NCBI GenBank assembly: GCA_947478535.1
Contig: CANJXD010000003.1
Location: 1 to 34,496 of the forward strand
Length of the DNA: 34,496 nucleotides
Direction: 5' to 3'
DNA from: Acetobacteraceae bacterium
Lineage (GTDB): Bacteria > Pseudomonadota > Alphaproteobacteria > Acetobacterales > Acetobacteraceae
This document shows, in pieces, positions 1 through 7,424 of this stretch (position 1 is the first letter of the stretch; each line of letters begins with the position of its first letter). The notes beneath the pieces were generated by a model. It had not been told where the DNA came from and did not search any database. It was given only the letters and a program-made list of their open reading frames with translations. Made by a program: the position numbers and the translations under genes.

Positions 1-380
1 AACGGTGTCATCGCGAAGGGCCCCGCACTGCCCAGCAAGGCCCGGCAGAGCGAAACGCAGTTCAGCGGCAGGAGTGCTGGCAGCAGGCTCGGCGCCGGCT
101 CGCCCACCTGGAAGGGGCCAAGCACGCGCAGCCCGGCGCGGCGGTAGAAGTCCGGCAGGTCGAAGCCGGGCGCCACCGGAAGCCGGGCCACCATCAGCCG
201 GCCGGACAACGGTTCCAGCACGGTCCAGCCGCCTTCATCGGACACGGCCGCGAAGCAGTGCCGGAACCCCGGCCGCAGCAGGCGCAGCCAAGCCTGGTCC
301 GCATGGCCGCCGAAGGCGATCCAGACGGCCTGCCCACCCGGTTCCGCGGCGAGGAGCCGCCGATGCGCCGCGCGTTTCAC
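1..380 (-). CDS. Hypothetical protein, C-terminus cut by the window edge
   Basis: An open minus-strand frame runs from a GTG at 380-378 to the left edge with no stop, giving at least 126 residues. It starts VKRAAHRRLLAAEPGG and contains the segment PGFRHCFAAVSDEGGW. The start is chosen because an AAGGGG Shine-Dalgarno-like sequence overlaps the stop codon of the gene upstream (392-826) about 9 bases before the GTG. The two genes therefore look like a translationally linked pair. The composition, with regular Trp, Phe and Leu and no low-complexity stretches, is that of a real soluble protein. I do not recognise the family. A RHCF-type motif and a neighbouring S24 repressor are sometimes seen in phage-derived or gene-transfer modules, but nothing here proves that. 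Confidence 0.6.
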   Translation of the reverse strand, partial: MKRAAHRRLLAAEPGGQAVWIAFGGHADQAWLRLLRPGFRHCFAAVSDEGGWTVLEPLSGRLMVARLPVAPGFDLPDFYRRAGLRVLGPFQVGEPAPSLLPALLPLNCVSLCRALLGSAGPFAMTP

Positions 381-391
381 GGGGCCGCCCC

Positions 392-826
392 TTACCGCTG
401 CCGGCCGGGGAAGGGCACGATTTCGGCACTTTCAGGCAGGGTCATGCCGCGGGCGGGCCCCCCGATGATACCCTTGGCGCGCAGCGGGAAATCCAGCCGC
501 TCCATCGCTTCCCGCCACAGCCGCAGGTCGCCGGCTTCCTGCGGAATCCGTGGGCTCGGCTGGTCGCCGCGTTCGCCCCAGATCCGCATGATGCGCGCAT
601 GCGCCAGGTCGATCCGCCGCTGGCGGTACAGCCGGTCCAGGCACTTGATGACATCATCGGGCTCGCACGGGCGCACCACGCCGCCACGCCCGGCGGCGAC
701 GCGCGCGCCATCACGGCGGGCGGTCAGCGCCGCCATGGTCCAGAACCAGGCATCCTCGGCGCAGGCGAAGGGCTCGGCGCGTGCCAGGCTGGCCAGGATC
801 GGGGCACGGGAGGTGTTGAGGGACAT
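392..826 (-). CDS. Conserved-looking hypothetical protein (144 aa)
   Basis: The predicted protein is 144 residues. It begins MSLNTSRAPILASLARAE and has a regular, soluble, mostly helical composition rich in Trp, Arg and Ala. Recognisable segments are EDAWFWTMAALTARRDGAR near residues 24-42, VVRPCEPDDVIKCLDRLYR near 50-68, and RIMRIWGERGDQPSPR. The arginine- and tryptophan-rich patches could suggest nucleic-acid contact, but that is only inference. The ATG at 826-824 follows GGAG within AAGGAGCCCCCCACC on the coding strand. The gene is divergent from the S24 repressor at 1007 and is followed after 11 bases by another minus-strand gene. I cannot assign a function. The arrangement is compatible with control by the divergent repressor through the roughly 180-bp shared intergenic region. 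Confidence 0.75.
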   Translation of the reverse strand: MSLNTSRAPILASLARAEPFACAEDAWFWTMAALTARRDGARVAAGRGGVVRPCEPDDVIKCLDRLYRQRRIDLAHARIMRIWGERGDQPSPRIPQEAGDLRLWREAMERLDFPLRAKGIIGGPARGMTLPESAEIVPFPGRQR

Positions 827-1006
827 GGTGGGGGGCTCCTTCCTCGTCGGTTCCCGAACAAAACAGGAACAAAACCCTTCTACGATGTTCCACCGAGGGT
901 TGCAAGGATCAAGTTCCTATTGCCACGCGACTCGAAACCTAGGATGTCATCCCCAGGGCGCCGCACCATATGCGGTGTCACGACTCGAGGCAGGGGACCG
1001 GCTGCG

Positions 1007-1651
1007 ATGCGGCACGAGGACATCTGGCGGGCGATTGACGCCCTGGCTGCGGAAAACGGCCTTTCGGCGTCCGGCCTCGCGCGGCGGGCCGGCCTGGATG
1101 CGACGGCGTTCAACCCGTCGAAGCGCACGGGAGTCGATGGCAGGGCGCGGTGGCCTTCGACGGAAAGCGTCGCCAAGGTCCTCGCCGCCACCGGGACCGG
1201 TGTGGAAGGCTTCGCTGCCCTGGTCACCGGCGTGCCCGCCCTGTCCCGCAACCGGGCCGCCAGCGCGCGGCGCATTCCGTTGATCGGCTTGGCGCAGGCC
1301 GGCGCCGACGGTTTTTTCGACGATGGCGGCTACCCCGTCGGTGGTGGCTGGGATGAGATCTCGATCCCCGATGTGCCGGACCCCAATGCCTATGCGCTGG
1401 AGATCAGTGGCGAAAGCATGGAGCCGGTGTTCCGGGATGGCGATGTCGTCATCGTCTCCCCCGGAGCGCCGGTCCGGCGTGGGGATCGCGTGGTGGTGCG
1501 GACCCGGAAGGGGGAAGTGATGGCCAAGCAGTTGCTGCGCCAATCCGCCCGCCGCGTGGAACTCGCCAGCCTCAACCCGGCACACCCGAACTACAGCTTC
1601 GACCTCGCGGAACTCGCCTGGGTCCACCGCATCGTCTGGGCCAGCCAATAA
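1007..1651 (+). CDS. HTH / S24-family LexA-like repressor
   Basis: The 214-residue protein has an N-terminal helix-turn-helix (about residues 5-62) with the segment GLSASGLARRAGLDATAFN. A C-terminal S24 self-cleavage domain follows. The catalytic serine is S137 in ISGESMEPVF and the general-base lysine is K174 in GEVMAKQLL. A probable Ala-Gly cleavage site is A98-G99 in LAQAGADGFF. The family comprises LexA/CI-type repressors that autocleave when RecA is activated, and some members respond to other stresses. The open frame extends much further upstream, but the sequence before 1007 has no domain character and overlaps the divergent gene. The ATG at 1007 is preceded by AGGGGA at 992-997, so that start is chosen. 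It lies divergent from two small hypothetical genes that it may control. Confidence 0.88.
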   Translation: MRHEDIWRAIDALAAENGLSASGLARRAGLDATAFNPSKRTGVDGRARWPSTESVAKVLAATGTGVEGFAALVTGVPALSRNRAASARRIPLIGLAQAGADGFFDDGGYPVGGGWDEISIPDVPDPNAYALEISGESMEPVFRDGDVVIVSPGAPVRRGDRVVVRTRKGEVMAKQLLRQSARRVELASLNPAHPNYSFDLAELAWVHRIVWASQ

Positions 1652-1686
1652 GGCGCGGCGCCTTGGGCACCCTGCCTTGCGAGTCA

Positions 1687-1707
1687 TTGGTTGATTAAGT
1701 CAACCAA
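1687..1707. promoter_or_regulatory. Perfect 8-bp inverted repeat, possible operator
   Basis: The arms TTGGTTGA (1687-1694) and TCAACCAA (1700-1707) are exact reverse complements around a 5-base TTAAG centre. The site lies 36 bases after the S24 repressor stop and about 30 bases before the degraded 5' end of the Bug gene. The following bases are an A run rather than a T run, so a terminator for the upstream gene is unlikely. A dimeric regulator such as a GntR or LysR type is a reasonable guess for the binder. No regulator gene of that type is in the window. Confidence 0.5.
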
Positions 1708-1842
1708 AAACCGTCACACTCTGGAAACGAGGCACCGTGCCGCCCGCCAGGGGCCGCCGCAGCCTGGGCGCCCGCCCACAAGGGCGTCGCGCCGATCGGG
1801 CAGGCTCGTGCGCAGGATGTCGCGGGACGCCGCATCACCCTG

Positions 1843-2709
1843 ATGGTCGGCTTCCCCGCCGGCACCGCCTCCGATCTGATGAGCCGCTTCCTCACGGACC
1901 GCTTGGCGCGACGGCTGGGGCAGATCGTTGTTGCGGAGAACCGCCCTGGGGCGGATGGCGGCGTGGCGGCGACCGCTGTCGCGCGGTCACGGCCGGATGG
2001 CACGGTGCTGCTGTATTCCACCAGTTCGGCCCATGCGGCCAATGTCAGCCTCTACCGGTCCATCGGCTACGATCCGGTGGCGGATTTTACCCCTGTCTTC
2101 GGCGTGCTGCGCCAGCCCACCGTGGTGCTGGTGCGTCCGGATTCCCCGGTGCGGACGGTGGCGGACCTCGCCGCGGCATGCCGAGCGCGCGTGGAAGGGT
2201 TGTCCTATGGCTATGGCAACACCTCCACCCGTGTCGTGGGGGCGATGCTGGAACAGCGGGGCGGGGTGAGGGGCATCGCCGCCTCCTTCCGCGGCAACCC
2301 GCAATCCCTCACCGAGTTGATCGCGGGGCGGCTGGATTTCGCCGTCACCGACGCCTTCACGGGCTTGGCGCAGGTCAGGGCCGGCACGCTTCGGGCCGTG
2401 GCCGTGAGCAGCGAGGCACCGAATGCGCATCTGCCGGGCGTGCCGAGCCTGGTGCAGGCCGGCATCCTGCAGGCCCCGATCGTCGCCTGGACCGGCATCT
2501 TTGCCCCGGCCGGGATGGCGGAGCCGCTCGCGACCCAGATTGGCGATGCCATCCGCGCCGCGCTGGCTGAGGAAGAAGGGGCCGCCATGCTGACCCGGCT
2601 GGTGGCGGATGCCTTCCCGCTGCCGACGGCCGCCCTGGCGGACCACATGCGGGCCGATATCGCGCGTTGGGCAGACTACGTCAGGCTGGCTGGGATCGAG
2701 CCGCAATAG
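1843..2709 (+). CDS. Bug/TctC-family substrate-binding protein, defective 5' end
   Basis: The reading frame encodes a tripartite tricarboxylate transporter (Bug family) periplasmic binding protein, which captures small carboxylates or related solutes. The hallmark is ITLMVGFPAGTASDLMSRFL at the mature N-terminus, followed by NRPGADGGVAA and SLTELIAGRLDFAVTD. The 288 residues from ATG 1843 lack the first beta-strand and any signal peptide. In frame, the sequence continues back to a TAA at 1696-1698 through GQARAQDVAGRRITL, which has an ARA-QD cleavage-like site, but there is no ATG, GTG or TTG. A GTG at 1737 with a GAGG-like site sits in another frame. Removing one G from the run at 1750-1753 would join the two. 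The gene is therefore probably frameshifted, or the sequence has an error. It is an orphan: no tctA/tctB membrane genes are nearby. Confidence 0.75.
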   Translation: MVGFPAGTASDLMSRFLTDRLARRLGQIVVAENRPGADGGVAATAVARSRPDGTVLLYSTSSAHAANVSLYRSIGYDPVADFTPVFGVLRQPTVVLVRPDSPVRTVADLAAACRARVEGLSYGYGNTSTRVVGAMLEQRGGVRGIAASFRGNPQSLTELIAGRLDFAVTDAFTGLAQVRAGTLRAVAVSSEAPNAHLPGVPSLVQAGILQAPIVAWTGIFAPAGMAEPLATQIGDAIRAALAEEEGAAMLTRLVADAFPLPTAALADHMRADIARWADYVRLAGIEPQ

Positions 2710-2715
2710 GGCGCG

Positions 2716-2735
2716 CGGCGTTCGCCTGAACGCCG
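2716..2735. terminator. Hairpin between convergent genes
   Basis: CGGCGTTC (2716-2723) and GAACGCCG (2728-2735) form a perfect 8-bp stem with a GCCT loop. It lies in the 42-base gap between the end of the Bug gene and the end of the convergent mprF-like gene, so it could end transcription from both sides. There is no T tract on either strand, which weakens the call. The GCGTTC-N4-GAACGC core is shared with the palindrome at 18379-18410. Confidence 0.45.
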
Positions 2736-2751
2736 GTTGCGCTGGCTGAGG

Positions 2752-4713
2752 CTACCGCTTCACGCCCGTGGAAGGCTCCACCTGGGGCAGCAATTCCATC
2801 AGCGCTTCCAGGTCCCGCTCCGCCCGGCAGGCGAGGAAGCGCGGCGTCTCCCCGGGCATAGGCGTGCCGATCGGGAAGGCGGTCAGCCCGATATCGCCAT
2901 AGACCCGCAGCAGGTCGGGCCCGATCCGCCAGAAGGCGGCATCCACCCCGGCGCGATCGCACATGTCCCGGAAGCGCCATATCGCGGAGACGCGGTCCCG
3001 CTCCTCCCCGGCGGGGTCCCCGAGCGCCAGCCAGATGCCGTCCCGCCGGAGGAAGCCGAAGCCCGCCTTACCCGCCTCGCCAAACACGGCGCCGTCCGCC
3101 ACCGCGGGAGCGGTGGCGCCGAGCGCCTTCAGCCGGGCACGCACCTCGGCATCCCAGGCGTCTGGCTGCAGCCGTGCTGGGCGCAGCAGCCGGGTCGCTG
3201 CCACCAGGAGCAGTACCGCCGCGAGCCCGACGGCGAAGCGCATGCTCTCCGGCACGAAGGGGGAGGCCACGACCTCCCACCAGCTATCGCCGGCGACACG
3301 CCCTTCGAAGGCGACGGTCGCGAGCATGATGGCGGAAACACCCACCACAGCCAGCGGCAGCACGGATTCGAGCCCCAGCGGTTCGCGCATCAGCCGCGCA
3401 TCCCGGTAGAATGACCCGCGCAGCGAGGCCAGCGCCGCGGCTACCACCAGAAACGCCCCCCAGAGCCACCAGCCATCCTCCCGCATCCAGCAGATCAGCG
3501 CGCCGATCAGCAGCAGCAGGATGCCCGCCCCCCAGGCCAGAGTGAGCCGCCGCAACAGGCCGTAGCCCATCACCAGCAGCAGCGACCCCACGATGGAAGC
3601 GGCGAAGTGGGAAGCGACCGCGGCTTCATACCCGGCCCAGCGTGCGAGCGCCGTGTTGCTGGTCGGCAGCGCGCCGAGGAACAGCAGCAGCGTGCCGCCA
3701 AGCCCGACCAGCCCGGCGATGGCCGGCACTTCCAGGGAATTCGTCACCCGCTGTTCCGCAGCCAGCTTGGCCAGGGAATGCCGGCGCTGCGCGATCTCGA
3801 AGCCGGCGAACAGCAGCCCGGCCACGAACAGCGGGATGATGTAGTAGTAGAGCCGAAACAGCAGCAGCGCCCCCACCACCTGCGCCGGCGTCAGCCAGGG
3901 CGCGAGGCCGATCAGGATTGCGCCATCGAAGACGCCGATGCCGCCGGGCAGGCTGGCGGCGATGCCGGCGGTATAGGCGGTGATGTAGATGCCGAGGAAG
4001 CGGGTGAAGGTCAGGCCCTCCACCGCTGGCAGCAGCGAATAGAAGATCATGGTGGTGACGGCGACATCCACCATCGCCAGCACGGTCTGCGCCACCGCCA
4101 TGCGGAAGCCCGGCAGGTCGATCCGATGGCCGAAGATCGTCACATGCGTCCTGATGCGGGACATCGTCACATAGGCCGCGACCAGCGCCCACATGATGAG
4201 GCCGATGCCCTGCATCACCCAATGCGGCACATGGTCGCCCAGCCCCGGCACCACTTCCGGCTCCACCAGCAGCACGGTCCCGCCGAGCGCGAAGCCGCCA
4301 AGGCCGAAGGTCAGGCTGGTGAAGGCGACGACCTTGGCGATGGCCACCGGCGGCAGCCCCCAGGCCGCGTAGAAGCGGTAGCGGACCGCAGCACCCGACA
4401 CCGCCGCGAAGCCCAGGTTGTGCGCGAGCGTATAGGCGCAGAAGGATGCCAGCGAGGTGCGCGCGTAGGAGACGGGATAGCCCGCATAGACGCTGCCGAG
4501 CCGGTCATAGATCGTCAGCACGCTGAACGTCAGCACCGTCCAGCCCGCCGCGATCCAAAGGGCGGAGGTCGGCACCGCATCCAGGGCCGCCCGGATATCG
4601 GCGACGGACAGGCTGCGGAATTCATGCTGCACCACATACACCGCGGTGATCAGCAGCAGCAGCCCGAAGGCCGCCATGCCATGGCGCCGGAGCAGCCCCA
4701 GAGCTGAACTCAT
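2752..4713 (-). CDS. mprF: MprF-like lysylphosphatidylglycerol flippase/synthase, short C-terminus
   Basis: The 653-residue protein starts MSSALGLLRRHGMAAFGLLLL and has a dozen or so hydrophobic segments. These include the LPG_synthase_TM (UPF0104) region with SYARTSLASFCAYTLAHNLGF, SGAAVRYRFYAAWGLPP and ASLPGGIGVFDGAILIG (about residues 10-330). A second membrane block follows to about residue 520. The soluble tail from about 535 matches the first half of the DUF2156 synthase domain (IWLALGDPAGEERDR, IWRFRDMCDRAG). It stops soon after GLTAFPIGTPM, where full MprF proteins of about 850 residues continue with the second GNAT-like half. Full-length MprF transfers Lys from Lys-tRNA to phosphatidylglycerol and flips the product, lowering surface charge. 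Here flippase function is plausible and synthase function doubtful. The ATG overlaps the lysK stop (ATGA), so the pair is translationally coupled. Confidence 0.82.
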   Translation of the reverse strand: MSSALGLLRRHGMAAFGLLLLITAVYVVQHEFRSLSVADIRAALDAVPTSALWIAAGWTVLTFSVLTIYDRLGSVYAGYPVSYARTSLASFCAYTLAHNLGFAAVSGAAVRYRFYAAWGLPPVAIAKVVAFTSLTFGLGGFALGGTVLLVEPEVVPGLGDHVPHWVMQGIGLIMWALVAAYVTMSRIRTHVTIFGHRIDLPGFRMAVAQTVLAMVDVAVTTMIFYSLLPAVEGLTFTRFLGIYITAYTAGIAASLPGGIGVFDGAILIGLAPWLTPAQVVGALLLFRLYYYIIPLFVAGLLFAGFEIAQRRHSLAKLAAEQRVTNSLEVPAIAGLVGLGGTLLLFLGALPTSNTALARWAGYEAAVASHFAASIVGSLLLVMGYGLLRRLTLAWGAGILLLLIGALICWMREDGWWLWGAFLVVAAALASLRGSFYRDARLMREPLGLESVLPLAVVGVSAIMLATVAFEGRVAGDSWWEVVASPFVPESMRFAVGLAAVLLLVAATRLLRPARLQPDAWDAEVRARLKALGATAPAVADGAVFGEAGKAGFGFLRRDGIWLALGDPAGEERDRVSAIWRFRDMCDRAGVDAAFWRIGPDLLRVYGDIGLTAFPIGTPMPGETPRFLACRAERDLEALMELLPQVEPSTGVKR

Positions 4714-6377
4714 GCCCCGGCGGCGCCCCCTTCGGCATGTCCGGTCGTGGCATGGCCCAGCGCGCCATCGATCAACGTCACCGCCCGCGCCACGCCATAG
4801 GCCGCGACCAGGCTGCCGAAGCGGGGGCCTTCCTCCGCGCCGACCAGCACCTGATACAGGGCGTTGAACCAGCCGCGGGACACACCTGGCCGCCCGCCAT
4901 CCTTCGCGGGCGCGAGGAAAGGCTCCCGCCGCCCGGCGTCATAGACGAGGCCCTGGATGAACTCGGCGCGTTCCAGGCCGGGCGGCAGCGCGTCGATCTC
5001 CGCCTCATTCGCCCGGAGCGCGGCCAGCAGCGCCTGGAAGGCCGGGCGTTCCGCTTCGGCCGGCGCGCGGGGCTTCAGGTTCGGGCGGATGAAGTCGCGG
5101 GAATAGGCGACGGCATAATCCACGAGCTGCGCCAGCACCGGGGCGTTGTCTGCCGTAGAGCCCGGTGCGTAGTTGCGCACGAAGGACCAGAGCTGGTCCG
5201 CATCCTCGGCCGCCGAGACGGTCGCGATGTTCAGCAGCATGCCATAGGTCAGCGCCGGCTCTGGCGTGTTCGGCAATTCGCCGCCATTCAGGTGCCAGGC
5301 CGGGTTGGCCGCATCCAGCGCGCCGGCCTCAGCGCTTCGCCGCAGCTTGTCGCGATTGCCGAGATATTCATCCACCGCGCGCGGGATGACGTCGAAATGC
5401 AGGCGCTTGGCGCGGCCGGGCTGGTTGAACATGAACTGCGCCAGGCTTTCCGGCGGCGCGTAGCGCAGCCATTCGTCGATCGTCAGCCCGTTGCCCTTGG
5501 ACTTGCTGATCTTGCCGCCCTCGGCATCGAGGAAAAGCTCATAGGTGAAGCTGACCGGCGGCTCTCCACCCAGCACGCGGCAGATGGCGGAAGACAGCTT
5601 GACGCTGTCGATCAGGTCCTTGCCGGACATCTCGTAATCGACGCCCAGCGCATACCAGCGCAGCGCCCAATCGGCCTTCCACTGGGCCTTGCAATGCCCT
5701 CCGGTGATGCGCGTGCCGAAGCGTTCCCCGCTTTCCGGGTCGAGCCACACCAGCAGGTCCTCCGCCGGGCGCACCTCCTCCATCGGCACCTGCATGACGA
5801 CACCCGTCTTCGGGTGGATCGGCAGGAAGGGCGAATAGGTGGCGCGACGATCCGGGCCGAGCGTCGGCAGGATCACGCCCCGCACGTCCTCGTGCCGCGC
5901 CGCCATGCGGAGCAGCGCCGCATCGAAGCGCCCGGACCGGTAGTAATCGGAGGAGGATGCGAAATCATAGTCAAAGCCGAAGCGGTCCAGGAAGGCGCGC
6001 AGCCGGGCGTTGTTGTGGTGGCCGAAGCTTTCGTGGGTGCCGAAGGGGTCCGGCACGGTGGTGACGGGGTGGCCAAGGAAGCCCGCCAGCATGTCCTTCT
6101 GCGGGACGTTGTCCGGCACCTTCCGTAGGCCGTCCATGTCGTCGGAGAAGGCGATCAGGCGGGACGGCAGGCCGGTCATCCGCTCGAAGGCCCGGCGCAC
6201 CCAGGTGGTGCGCGCCACTTCGCCGAAGGTGCCGATATGCGGCAGGCCGGAGGGGCCGTACCCCGTCTCGAACAACGCGACGGCCTTGCCGGAGGCCTTG
6301 ACCCGCTCGGCCACCTTGCGTGCTTCCTCGAAGGGCCAGGCCTTCACGGCAGCGTAGTCGGCGGGGGCAGCGGACAT
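4710..6377 (-). CDS. lysK: Lysyl-tRNA synthetase, class I
   Basis: The 555-residue enzyme charges tRNA-Lys with lysine in the cytoplasm. It is the class I (archaeal-type) form found in many alphaproteobacteria in place of class II LysS. The ATP-binding signatures are H47-I-G-T in GPSGLPHIGTFGEVART and K289-I-S-K-S in GGKISKSKGNGLT. The lysine-pocket region around IAFSDDMDGLRKVP and the zinc-site-like segment GGHCKAQWKADWALRW are present. Its length is normal for the family. The ATG at 6377 is followed by MSAAPADYAAVKAWPFEEA, a usual N-terminus. Its last codon overlaps the start of the mprF-like gene by 4 bases, so charged Lys-tRNA supply and a Lys-tRNA-consuming family protein are made from one message. 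No second lysyl-tRNA synthetase gene is visible in the window. Confidence 0.95.
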   Translation of the reverse strand: MSAAPADYAAVKAWPFEEARKVAERVKASGKAVALFETGYGPSGLPHIGTFGEVARTTWVRRAFERMTGLPSRLIAFSDDMDGLRKVPDNVPQKDMLAGFLGHPVTTVPDPFGTHESFGHHNNARLRAFLDRFGFDYDFASSSDYYRSGRFDAALLRMAARHEDVRGVILPTLGPDRRATYSPFLPIHPKTGVVMQVPMEEVRPAEDLLVWLDPESGERFGTRITGGHCKAQWKADWALRWYALGVDYEMSGKDLIDSVKLSSAICRVLGGEPPVSFTYELFLDAEGGKISKSKGNGLTIDEWLRYAPPESLAQFMFNQPGRAKRLHFDVIPRAVDEYLGNRDKLRRSAEAGALDAANPAWHLNGGELPNTPEPALTYGMLLNIATVSAAEDADQLWSFVRNYAPGSTADNAPVLAQLVDYAVAYSRDFIRPNLKPRAPAEAERPAFQALLAALRANEAEIDALPPGLERAEFIQGLVYDAGRREPFLAPAKDGGRPGVSRGWFNALYQVLVGAEEGPRFGSLVAAYGVARAVTLIDGALGHATTGHAEGGAAGA

Positions 6378-6576
6378 GGCGACAGGGCACCTCGGGTTGG
6401 ACGCGGGTCTGGTGGAACGCGGGCGGCGTTTATACGGGCCGCCGTCCCGGTAGGCGACCCCGGGGGGAAGGCGGTAGCGGCCGCACGCAACAAGTTACTT
6501 TTCTGGCGCTGCGTTCACTGTTTCGCCAGTATGGCTTGCGCGATGCTCACCGCGTACCCGATGGGAGAACGACCTG

Positions 6577-7308
6577 ATGCGACCCTGTTCCTGCATACCT
6601 TGCGCCACGCCAGCGGGGCTGGGCCGCCGGTCCTTCTTCGCCACCGTTGCCTCCGCCGCCACCTTGGCTTGCGTCGCGCCGGCGATGGCGCAGCCGGCCG
6701 CCGCACCGGCGCACACGGCTCTGTCGGCAGACCAGGCTCTGGCCGCACTGATGGACGGCAATGCGCGCTTCCTGGCCGGCCAGGTTCCCCCAGGCGCGCC
6801 GGACCCCGCGCGCCGGGCGATGCTCGCCGCCGGGCAGGCGCCCTATGCTGCCGTGCTCGGCTGTGCCGATAGCCGCGCGGCGCCGGAACTGCTGTTCCAT
6901 GCCGGGCTCGGCGAGATCTTCGTGGTCCGGAACGCCGGCAACATGGCCGATACCGCGGCCATCGGCAGCCTGGAATATGCAGTGGCGGTGCTTGGCGTGA
7001 AGCTGGTGATGGTGCTGGGGCATGAACGCTGCGGCGCCGCCAGCGCCGCGGTGTCCCTGGCGCGGGACGATGCGGCGCTGCCCGGGCACCTCCGGGACAT
7101 GCTGCTGCCGATGCTGCCCGCGGCCCTGGCCGCCCTGCGCGCGGGCGGGGACCTCGTCGATGGCACGGTCAAGGCCAACATCCGCCGCGTCGCCGCCCGC
7201 GTCGTGCAGCAGAGCCCGGTCATCGGCCCCGCCGTCGCCGCCGGCCAGGTCAAGGTCGTCGGCGCCTATTACGACCTGGAGGAGGAACGCGTCCGCCTGC
7301 TTGCCTGA
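6577..7308 (+). CDS. Beta-carbonic anhydrase with Tat signal peptide
   Basis: The 243-residue protein interconverts CO2 and bicarbonate with a zinc ion. Zinc ligands are C96, H149 and C152, with the Asp-Arg pair D98/R100 in LGCADSRAAPELLF and LGHERCGAAS. The N-terminus carries twin arginines R17-R18 in GRRSFF, then a hydrophobic stretch and APAMAQP, so the mature enzyme should be exported folded by the Tat system to the periplasm, near residue 38. An odd CSCIPC cluster occurs at residues 4-9, before the twin arginines. The start at 6577 follows GGGAGAACGACCTG. The gene lies alone, divergent from lysK. A periplasmic beta-carbonic anhydrase could serve pH control or CO2 capture; the exact role is not shown by context. 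Confidence 0.9.
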   Translation: MRPCSCIPCATPAGLGRRSFFATVASAATLACVAPAMAQPAAAPAHTALSADQALAALMDGNARFLAGQVPPGAPDPARRAMLAAGQAPYAAVLGCADSRAAPELLFHAGLGEIFVVRNAGNMADTAAIGSLEYAVAVLGVKLVMVLGHERCGAASAAVSLARDDAALPGHLRDMLLPMLPAALAALRAGGDLVDGTVKANIRRVAARVVQQSPVIGPAVAAGQVKVVGAYYDLEEERVRLLA

Positions 7309-7424
7309 GGCGGTCGGCCCAGGCATCTGGTCGCCGTGGTGCCTGACCTGCGCAAGGCGCGTTTGGCGCACGCGCATCTTTGATGTATGCGGCTCACCTT
7401 CTCTTGCAGATGGAGCAGCGTGCG

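Noticed and set aside
5..1006. Extended start of the S24 repressor gene back to position 5
   Set aside because: The N-terminal 334 residues are arginine/proline-rich with no domain, overlap two minus-strand genes, and the HTH begins just after ATG 1007.
2752..4713. Frameshift as the cause of the short MprF tail
   Set aside because: The gap to the convergent Bug gene end is only 42 bases, too short to hold the missing residues in any frame, so this is a truncation or short form, not a simple frameshift.
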